Origin: Pseudomonadota bacterium
GTDB taxonomy: Bacteria > Pseudomonadota > Gammaproteobacteria > Burkholderiales > Burkholderiaceae_B
Direction: 5' to 3'
DNA: 7,866 nucleotides
Assembly (NCBI GenBank): GCA_023386765.1
Contig: JAEWJD010000092.1
Span: 1 to 7,866, forward strand
Positions 1-5,585 of the stretch are shown piece by piece. The notes under the pieces were generated by a model. That model was not told the DNA's origin, made no database searches, and was given only the letters and a program-made list of their open reading frames with translations. The translations under genes and the position numbers were made by a program. How positions within the stretch are numbered: the stretch's first letter is position 1; each line of letters opens with the position of its first letter.

Positions 1-573
1 ACGCTGCTGTATGCGGTGGCGTGGCCGCCGCAAGGCATCTTCGCCAACCGCGACATCAAGGAGGTGGGCGACATGAAGGGCCTGAAATGGCGCGCCTACA
101 GCCCGGTCACGGCCAAGATCGCCGAACTGGTCGGCGCGCAGCCTGTCACGGTGCAACAGGCCGAACTGGCCCAGGCCATGGCCACGGGCGTGATCGATTC
201 GTATATGTCGTCCGGCTCCACCGGCTAAGACACCAAGACCTACGAGTACATCAAAAAGTTCTATGACACCGAGGCATGGCTGCCCAAGAACGCTGTCGTG
301 GTCAACAAGAAGGCTTTCGACGCGCTGGACGCCCCGACCCAGCAGGCGCTGTTGAAAGCCGGCGCCCAGGCAGAGGCTCGTGGCTGGAAGCTCTCCCAGG
401 ACAAGAACAGCTGGTACAAAGAGCAGCTGAGCAAGAACGGCATGGAAATCATCAAGCCCACGCCGCAGCTCACCGAGGGCCTAGACAAGATCGGCAAGCG
501 CATGCTTGAAGACTGGCTCAAGAAGGCAGGCCCCGACGGCCAGGCCATGATCGACGCCTATCGCAAGCCCTGA
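1..573 (+). pseudogene. TRAP transporter solute-binding protein (DctP family), 3' part, interrupted by an in-frame stop
   Basis: This frame enters from the left edge and encodes the C-terminal part of a DctP-type periplasmic binding protein, which captures a substrate (usually an organic acid) for the DctQM membrane complex. Visible family traits are a K-G-L-K-x-R segment (codons 27-32), the G-A-Q-P-V stretch followed by a helix ending A-T-G-V-I-D (codons 45-66), and a lysine/alanine-rich helical C-terminus ending at the TGA at 571-573. A TAA at 226-228 (codon 76) interrupts the frame. On both sides the same frame reads as family-like protein (SSGSTG before, DTKTYEYIKKFYD after), so there is one nonsense change and no frameshift. 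It is one base from a Tyr codon. A GTG at 298 could in principle restart, but that fragment would lack the signal peptide and most of both lobes. dctQ follows after 5 bp. The family call is firm; the substrate is unknown. The 5' end and promoter lie outside the window. Confidence 0.85.
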
Positions 574-578
574 GCAGC

Positions 579-1079
579 ATGCGCCGTTTCCTGGATACCC
601 TGTACGGCGCGGCCGGCCTGCTGGCCGGCCTGAGCACCGTGGGTGTGCTGCTGTCCGTCCTGGCCGCCATCGTGGCGCGCCAGCTCGGCATGAACATTCC
701 CGGCACCGATGCCTATGCCGGTTATTTCATGGCTGCTGCCGGCTTTCTGGCACTCGCCAGTACGTTCAAGCACGGCGAGCATATCCGCGTCACCCTGGTC
801 CTCAATGCCCTGCAACCGGCCAATCGCCGCCGCCTGGACATTGTCGCGCTTACGGTGGCGACGGTGCTGGCCGCGGCCTTCGCGTTTTTCAGCATCAAGC
901 TCACGCACGACTCCTGGGCCTACAACGACATCTCCACCTCCAACGACGCCACGCCGCTCTGGATCCCCCAGACCGCCATGGCCGTGGGCACCGTGCTGTT
1001 CTTCATTGCCTTGCTTGATGAGCTGATCCGCCGGCTTTGCGGGCACGCCGCCGCCACTTCGCAGCAAACCCATGAATGA
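579..1079 (+). CDS. dctQ: TRAP transporter small permease subunit (DctQ family)
   Basis: A 166-residue integral inner-membrane protein, the small subunit that partners DctM and the periplasmic binding protein in Na+- or H+-driven TRAP uptake. Four hydrophobic segments are visible at about residues 10-34, 45-62, 86-108 and 128-152, matching the four-helix DctQ topology. The short H-G-E-H-I-R-V-T stretch after the second segment (residues 65-72) is the typical DctQ signature region. Length is normal for the family. The ATG at 579 lies 5 bp after the dctP stop with no strong Shine-Dalgarno, so translation is probably coupled to dctP; the premature stop in dctP could therefore reduce its expression (inference). 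The gene ends inside dctM (8-bp ATGAATGA overlap at 1072-1079). The symbol is the family name, not proof of C4-dicarboxylate transport. Confidence 0.92.
   Translation: MRRFLDTLYGAAGLLAGLSTVGVLLSVLAAIVARQLGMNIPGTDAYAGYFMAAAGFLALASTFKHGEHIRVTLVLNALQPANRRRLDIVALTVATVLAAAFAFFSIKLTHDSWAYNDISTSNDATPLWIPQTAMAVGTVLFFIALLDELIRRLCGHAAATSQQTHE
1072..1079 (+). other. dctQ/dctM stop-start overlap (ATGAATGA)
   Basis: The dctM start codon (1072-1074) lies upstream of the dctQ stop codon (1077-1079), giving an 8-bp overlap. No good Shine-Dalgarno is seen before the dctM ATG, so re-initiation by ribosomes leaving dctQ is the likely route of translation, keeping the two subunits in step. Confidence 0.8.
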
Positions 1080-2367
1080 AATCCTCGTCATCACCATGCT
1101 GGTTGTCTCCATCTTCGCCTTGCTGGCGGGAGGAGTCTGGGTCGGGCTGACACTGGCCGGCACCGCCTGGATCGGGATGGAGATTTTCTCCAGCCGTCCC
1201 GCCGGCGATGCCATGGCGGTCACGATCTGGGGCGCCGCGTCGAGCTGGACGCTCACCGCCCTGCCCTTGTTCCTGTGGATGGGCGAGATCCTGTTCCGAA
1301 CCCGCCTGTCCGAAGACCTTTTCAAAGGGCTCGCCCCCTGGCTCAACCGCCTGCCGGGCCGCCTACTGCACACCAACGTGATCGGCTGCGCGATCTTTGC
1401 CGCCGTCTCGGGCTCGTCGGCGGCGACCTGTGCCACCGTGGGCAAGATGACCATCCCCGAACTCAAGCGCCGCGGCTACCCCGAGTCCAAGATCCTGGGC
1501 ACCCTGTCGGGCGCAGGCACGCTGGGCCTGTTGATCCCGCCCTCCATCATCATGATCGTCTACGGCGTCGCCGCCGATGTCTCGATCGCCCGGCTGTTCA
1601 TGGCGGGCGTCATTCCGGGGATGATGCTGGCGCTGCTGTTCATGGGCTATATCGCGTGGTGGGCCATCCGCAATCCGAAGGAAGTCCCCGAGGCCGATCC
1701 GGCCATGCCGCTGCGCCAGAAACTTGCACAATCCCGCCACCTCATCCCGGTCGTGCTGCTCATCGCCGCAGTGCTGGGGTCGATCTACACGGGGATTGCC
1801 ACGGCCACCGAGGCGGCCGCCGTCGGCGTCGTGGGCGCACTGGTGCTCTCGGCCTTGCAGGGCTCCCTCAATCGCAGCAGCTTCATGCAATCCTTGCTCG
1901 GCGCCACCCGGCTGTATTGCATGATCGCCCTCATTCTGGCCGGCGCCCAGTTCCTGACCCTGGCTATGGGCTACATCGGCTTGCCGCGAGCGCTGGCCGA
2001 ATGGATCGGCACGCTCGGCCTGTCACGCTTCGGCCTGATTATCGCGCTGATGCTCTTCTTCATCATTCTGGGTTGTTTCCTGGACGGCATTTCGATCGTG
2101 GTGCTGACCATGGGGGTGTTGCTACCCACCGTACAGGCAGCCGGCATCGACCTGATCTGGTTCGGGATCTTTATCGTGTTCGTGGTGGAAATGGCCCAGA
2201 TCACACCGCCGGTCGGGTTCAACCTGTTTGTGCTCTCAGGCATGAGCGGGCGAGAACTCCCTTACATCGCCAGGGTCTCGCTGCCCATGTTTTTCCTCAT
2301 GACCCTGGGTGTCCTGTTGCTGTATTGCTTCCCCGCCATTGCCACCTGGCTGCCTCAACAGATGTAG
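1072..2367 (+). CDS. dctM: TRAP transporter large permease subunit (DctM family)
   Basis: A 431-residue polytopic inner-membrane protein, the transport-conducting subunit of a TRAP system. It carries several DctM family motifs: G-S-S-A-A near residues 114-118, I-P-E-L-K-R-R-G-Y (128-136), G-L-L-I-P-P-S (152-158), L-F-M-A-G-V-I-P-G (175-183), T-E-A-A-A-V-G (246-252), F-L-D-G-I (336-340) and I-T-P-P-V-G-F-N (377-384). The two P-P motifs belong to the two structural repeats of the family. Length is close to the usual 425-435 residues and the frame is intact. Its ATG overlaps the end of dctQ, so the two are translationally coupled. It ends only 9 bp from the end of the convergent fhaC-like gene. 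With the local binding-protein gene broken, this permease may be idle or may work with another binding protein (inference). Substrate unknown. Confidence 0.96.
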   Translation: MNEILVITMLVVSIFALLAGGVWVGLTLAGTAWIGMEIFSSRPAGDAMAVTIWGAASSWTLTALPLFLWMGEILFRTRLSEDLFKGLAPWLNRLPGRLLHTNVIGCAIFAAVSGSSAATCATVGKMTIPELKRRGYPESKILGTLSGAGTLGLLIPPSIIMIVYGVAADVSIARLFMAGVIPGMMLALLFMGYIAWWAIRNPKEVPEADPAMPLRQKLAQSRHLIPVVLLIAAVLGSIYTGIATATEAAAVGVVGALVLSALQGSLNRSSFMQSLLGATRLYCMIALILAGAQFLTLAMGYIGLPRALAEWIGTLGLSRFGLIIALMLFFIILGCFLDGISIVVLTMGVLLPTVQAAGIDLIWFGIFIVFVVEMAQITPPVGFNLFVLSGMSGRELPYIARVSLPMFFLMTLGVLLLYCFPAIATWLPQQM

Positions 2368-2389
2368 GCAGGCGGCTCAGAAGCTGAGC
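2350..2389. terminator. Two adjacent short hairpins at the convergent gene junction (possible weak terminators)
   Basis: CTGCCT (2350-2355) pairs with AGGCAG (2366-2371) around a 10-nt loop that leads up to the dctM stop. GCTCAG (2375-2380) pairs with CTGAGC (2384-2389) around a 3-nt loop and spans the fhaC-like stop. Both stems are perfect over 6 bp. Neither is followed by a run of T on either strand, so they are not classical intrinsic terminators. They may act as weak or Rho-assisted ends, or protect 3' ends, for the two operons that run into each other here. Confidence 0.25.
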
Positions 2390-4269
2390 GTGGTGTTCAG
2401 GTACCAGACCGGCGTCTTGCTCTTGCCCTCGGCGGCCAACAGCGGTTTGCTGTAGGTCGCCGAGAAACTCAGCAGTGGCATGCTCAGGCGCAGCCCGATG
2501 GCAGCGCCGGCCATTTTCTGGCTGCGGCTGTCCTTCGTGTTGTTGCGCAGCAGGCCCACGTCCAGCCCGACAAAGGGCGCCAGGCGCATCCGCCCCCCGG
2601 AGAACCCCGGCAGGCTCACGGGAAGCGTCACGGTGTTGGACAGATAAAAACCCCGGTCACCGCTTTGCAGCGAATGACGGTTGTAGCCCCGCACGGTGTA
2701 CTCATCGCCCAGGGTGAGCTGGTAGCTATTGAGCAGGATCTGGCGCGAAAACTGAAACCCCAATTGCGATTGCACCGTCAGCAACTGCCCGCCTGGGGCG
2801 AAGCTGGCCTGCCATGACAACACGCCGTTCACGCGCGAAACATGACCTCTCGGCTCGACCTCGTCAAACGCGGCGTACTGGCCTTGGTTGATATTCAGCC
2901 CCCGGTTCCAGGAGAGATCGACAAACGCCGCATGCCGCCCGAACTGCCTGCTCCATTGCAGCCCCAGCGTGGCATCGCTGTAGTGTTTGCTGCTGACTTC
3001 CAGCCGGGTACCGGCCAGGTAGTTCTTGTTCTGGCGGCTTTTCAAGGCGCCATAGAAACTCAGTTGGCCGGTGGCGTCACGGAGTACGGTTCGCGTCACG
3101 CGCAGGCCCGCGCTGCGGGAGTCGCCCGCCGACTGATAGCTCAGGCCCCCGCTGCGCAGCAGGTTCTTGTATGAGTTGTAGCCAGCCTGCAGGTCGATGC
3201 GGGTATAGCCCAACGGCAGGCGCAGCGCGACATCAACTGATTGCTCGCCCTCATGAACACGGTCGGCATACCGGCGGCGGCTGGTGAACAGGGTCAGGGT
3301 GTCATTCCAGCCCAGCAGATCGCCGAACCCCAGCGTCAGGTTGTACTTGTCACGGCCCTGCGCGGGCACGCCGAAGCCCGAGTTATCGCGTCCTAGCGAG
3401 GTCTGCACCCAGGCCTGGCGCTTCACCGAGAGGTTGAGATAGGAGTCGCCCAAGGTGTCGGCCGGCTCGATCGCGACCGTCACCCGCTTGAAGCCATTAT
3501 TCATGGCCTCGATGGCCTGGTCGATATCGCGGATATTCAGGACGGCATTGCGCCAGTTGGGCATGGCCCAGCCCACCATGGCGTACTCACGCCAGCCGCT
3601 GATCGGCCGTCCATCGATGCGCCAGCCCTTGATCCTGCCCCAGTTCACCCGCAGCTGCAGCCTCCCGGCCACCACGCCCGGCTGCGCCAGGGAAATGTTC
3701 GACGTGACATAGCCTCGTTCGTAGAGTTCGGCGGTCAGGGCGCGCACCAGTTCGAACACCCCCTGGTTGTCCAGGGGACGGTCCAGATAGGTCGCCGCCT
3801 TGCGCGCCACGTTGAACGGCGCACGCTGGCCGTTGAAGTCCAGGTCGACGCCCTTCAGGGTGACGGTATGTCCGCCTTTTCCTGGCACCGGTACGGGCAG
3901 GCCCGGCGGCGGAACCCGCGGCGCACCAGGCGGAGCACTCAGCGCCCGATCGATATCGAGTTGCTGCTGGCGGCGCTCCAGCAGTTGTTGGCCCAGGTTC
4001 AGGTCGCGTTGGCCCGGTGTGATCGGCACCTGCCCCAGAGGAGGCGGCAGGCGCAGCGCCAGCAGGCCGGCCCCATCGGCCATGCCCTGGCCGCCGGCTC
4101 CCGTGGCAGGGGTGGCCAGAGGCGTTCTCCCCGCGCCGACGGCCGGCAGGGTCTGTGCCTCGGTCGATCGGGCCGCCATCCCCAGGCCGACAAGCAGGCC
4201 GACAAGCAGGCCGAACCCCATCGCAAGATGGACCGGACAAGCACGGCGGCAGCGTTTCGGCTCAGTCAT
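2377..4269 (-). CDS. fhaC: FhaC-like two-partner-secretion outer-membrane transporter (TpsB, ShlB/FhaC/HecB family)
   Basis: A 630-residue outer-membrane pore predicted to export a filamentous-haemagglutinin-type TpsA protein. Order: signal peptide (1-38, hydrophobic core about 17-30, likely cleavage near S-T-E-A/Q-T); a Gly/Ala/Pro-rich segment (40-85); a charged helix matching the FhaC H1 plug helix (86-112); a Pro-rich linker; two POTRA domains (about 133-210 and 211-285); and a 16-strand-type barrel ending in L-S-F with a terminal Phe. The loop-6 motif V-R-G-Y is at 526-529 and the barrel motif F-V-G-L-D-V-G at 566-572; in FhaC their Arg and Asp pair. Stretches such as S-R-Q-N-K-N-Y-L-A-G-T-R-L (411-423) match B. 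pertussis FhaC as I recall it. The ATG at 4269 is well fixed: an in-frame TGA lies at 4297-4299 with no other start codon between. No clear Shine-Dalgarno is present, suggesting coupling to upstream translation. It is longer than FhaC (584) mainly at the N-terminus. Confidence 0.95.
   Translation of the reverse strand: MTEPKRCRRACPVHLAMGFGLLVGLLVGLGMAARSTEAQTLPAVGAGRTPLATPATGAGGQGMADGAGLLALRLPPPLGQVPITPGQRDLNLGQQLLERRQQQLDIDRALSAPPGAPRVPPPGLPVPVPGKGGHTVTLKGVDLDFNGQRAPFNVARKAATYLDRPLDNQGVFELVRALTAELYERGYVTSNISLAQPGVVAGRLQLRVNWGRIKGWRIDGRPISGWREYAMVGWAMPNWRNAVLNIRDIDQAIEAMNNGFKRVTVAIEPADTLGDSYLNLSVKRQAWVQTSLGRDNSGFGVPAQGRDKYNLTLGFGDLLGWNDTLTLFTSRRRYADRVHEGEQSVDVALRLPLGYTRIDLQAGYNSYKNLLRSGGLSYQSAGDSRSAGLRVTRTVLRDATGQLSFYGALKSRQNKNYLAGTRLEVSSKHYSDATLGLQWSRQFGRHAAFVDLSWNRGLNINQGQYAAFDEVEPRGHVSRVNGVLSWQASFAPGGQLLTVQSQLGFQFSRQILLNSYQLTLGDEYTVRGYNRHSLQSGDRGFYLSNTVTLPVSLPGFSGGRMRLAPFVGLDVGLLRNNTKDSRSQKMAGAAIGLRLSMPLLSFSATYSKPLLAAEGKSKTPVWYLNTTLSF
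4184..4214 (-). repeat. 12-bp tandem repeat (about 2.6 copies) in the fhaC-like signal peptide
   Basis: On the plus strand AGGCCGACAAGC occurs at 4184-4195 and 4196-4207, followed by the partial copy AGGCCGA at 4208-4214. On the coding strand it encodes a repeated L-L-V-G in the hydrophobic core (residues 21-28). The unit is a multiple of three, so gain or loss of a copy would change the core by four residues without a frameshift. Confidence 0.85.
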
Positions 4270-4417
4270 GGCCTGACGTCGGCAAGAGAGGGCCCTTCAG
4301 CGCGGCCCGGCAGGACGGTGAGGCGTCGTGCCGCAGCCTCGTCCGCCGGGATTCGGCTGCAGCGGGGCGCAATGGCCAGGCAAGCTGCCCCGCCCGGATC
4401 GCAGCGGCCTCACTCAT
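4262..4417 (-). CDS. Possible 51-residue ORF bridging the second fimD-like gene and the fhaC-like gene
   Basis: The only gap between minus-strand genes (4270-4409, 140 bp) is spanned by one open frame that starts MSEAAAIRAG and ends PTSGHD. Its ATG lies inside the end of the upstream adhesin gene (ATGAGTGA, 4410-4417) and its TGA lies inside the start of the fhaC-like gene (ATGACTGA, 4262-4269), so both overlaps are exactly 8 bp. The product is Ala/Arg-rich, has no signal peptide or membrane segment, and I do not recognise it. Its likeliest role, if translated, is to carry ribosomes across the gap to fhaC, which has no good ribosome binding site. Chance is a serious alternative: both overlaps follow from the neighbours' terminal codons, and an open frame of this length is not rare in GC-rich DNA. 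Confidence 0.25.
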   Translation of the reverse strand: MSEAAAIRAGQLAWPLRPAAAESRRTRLRHDASPSCRAALKGPLLPTSGHD

Positions 4418-5585
4418 ACTGGAAGGTCACGGTGAAGCCCACGGTCAGGCGTCCGGGTCGCACCGTCGCCGCGGTCTGGTAGTAGCGTGCCCGCAAAGGA
4501 ACCGTAAACGCCGTATTGCCGCGTACGCCGACATTGGCCTCGGTCAGCGTCATGGCGTTGTCGAAATTCCAGGGTGTCTCGCCCGAGGTGCCCGACAGCA
4601 GTTGGATACCCATACCGCTGGCGCCGGCCGTGGTCTCGCCGGCTGCGGGCTGTCCGACACCCACGGCGGTGGTGAAGGCATTGTTGGCGTTGATGGACAT
4701 CCGCACCAGGGTGGTGCCCCGGCAGTTCACCTGCAAGTTCAAGGGTTTCACGACGTCGGAGATCGTGCCAACGGCACTGAAAGACGAACGCGGCACCTTG
4801 GGCAGCGTCTCACGCAAAGACGGCAGCGCGCATCCGGACACATTGATTCTCAAGGCCGACGCGCCCACGCCCAGCGTCATGTTGATCGGCGTGGTCAGGA
4901 TCAGCCGCTTGCTGGCGGTGTAGTAGTCCACATACCAGTCAACCTCGAACATGTTGTGGTAGTTGCTCAGGTAGAAAACGCCCGACTCGCTCGACGGTTT
5001 CACCTTGACGGCCTGATAGGTCAGGTACGAAGGGGCCGGGAACACGGTCACGTTGCTGCCGCGGAAGGTATAGAGCACCACGCCGCTCTCCTTGGGAGAA
5101 TGACCAATGACGATCTCATCCTCCGAGCCGGTCAAGGCCACGCCGTTGGCACTGATCAGCTTCAGGCCAACCCCGATACGGTCCGTGATATCGGGCAGCG
5201 ACAGCACATAGCCGACACTGGACTCCACCTTGCTGAAGCGCGCGGTCGGGCGCAGCACCAGGGTGATGCCTTTTTCGTCGTTCCACTCTGCGGCTTCGTC
5301 CTCACTGCCGACGTCGTACTCGCAGCTGTTTCTGACGAACGCAGACGCCGCGCCCACCCTGCCCAGCGGCGTACCCACGGGCGTGCCACCTGTGACCCGC
5401 GCCTCGCCCTGGACATTGGGAATGCTCCCCGTGCCGCAGACCACCGTCGCTGCGGTAGCCGGAGCGCCCACCGCCAAGCTGGCCAAAAGCAGCCACCACT
5501 GCCAAGAGGCGCGCCCTCGCAGCCAGCACGCGCGGTAGCCGCCCGGCATCGCCTCGATGTTCCGCCTCGTCTGCCGTTCACTCAT
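4410..5585 (-). CDS. FimD-like fimbrial tip adhesin, second tandem copy
   Basis: A 391-residue secreted two-domain fimbrial subunit, expected at the fimbrial tip and assembled by the upstream usher. The N-terminus is Arg-rich, then hydrophobic (about residues 28-46), with likely cleavage after A-P-A-T-A. A lectin/adhesin-like domain follows (about 48-240; Cys50 and Cys88 could form a disulfide). The C-terminal pilin domain (about 245-391) has Cys252 and Cys288, a G-M-G-I-Q-L-L strand (324-330), and the ending T-V-T-F-Q-Y-E typical of pilin donor/acceptor folds. It is clearly paralogous to the gene just upstream (shared Q-G-E-A-R-V-T, T-L-V-L-R-P, F-E-V-D-W-Y-V-D-Y, L-R-E-T-L-P-K), roughly half identical by eye. 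The ATG at 5585 overlaps the upstream stop by 8 bp. An ATG at 5549 (residue 13) is a plausible alternative giving 379 residues and a more ordinary signal peptide. Receptor unknown; B. pertussis FimD is the nearest relative I can name. Confidence 0.85.
   Translation of the reverse strand: MSERQTRRNIEAMPGGYRACWLRGRASWQWWLLLASLAVGAPATAATVVCGTGSIPNVQGEARVTGGTPVGTPLGRVGAASAFVRNSCEYDVGSEDEAAEWNDEKGITLVLRPTARFSKVESSVGYVLSLPDITDRIGVGLKLISANGVALTGSEDEIVIGHSPKESGVVLYTFRGSNVTVFPAPSYLTYQAVKVKPSSESGVFYLSNYHNMFEVDWYVDYYTASKRLILTTPINMTLGVGASALRINVSGCALPSLRETLPKVPRSSFSAVGTISDVVKPLNLQVNCRGTTLVRMSINANNAFTTAVGVGQPAAGETTAGASGMGIQLLSGTSGETPWNFDNAMTLTEANVGVRGNTAFTVPLRARYYQTAATVRPGRLTVGFTVTFQYE
5578..5585 (-). other. 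fimD-like 1 / fimD-like 2 stop-start overlap (ATGAGTGA)
   Basis: The first adhesin gene ends in Tyr-Glu-stop (TAT GAG TGA), and the ATG inside that string is the start of the second adhesin gene. No convincing Shine-Dalgarno precedes it, so coupled translation is likely. The second adhesin gene ends with the same nine bases. Confidence 0.7.

Noticed and set aside
226..228. Recoding or frameshift as the explanation for the dctP stop
   Set aside because: The codon is TAA, not TGA, so selenocysteine does not apply. The frame is the same on both sides, so no indel is needed. A simple nonsense change or base-call error fits best.
298..573. A separate small gene starting at the GTG at 298
   Set aside because: It is the continuation of the interrupted dctP frame and lacks a signal peptide or own ribosome binding site.
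611..630. Two GGCCGGCC palindromes 4 bp apart in dctQ, considered as an operator or site pair
   Set aside because: They encode the repetitive A-G-L-L-A-G-L of a membrane helix with GC-rich codons; nothing suggests a binding site inside this gene.
558..1466. A 302-codon minus-strand open frame opposite dctQ and the start of dctM
   Set aside because: It is antisense to two intact, well-matched TRAP genes and its own product is compositionally biased with no family features.
1275..2387. A 370-codon plus-strand frame overlapping dctM
   Set aside because: It is in another frame of dctM and is Arg/His/Pro-rich; dctM carries all the family motifs over the same bases.
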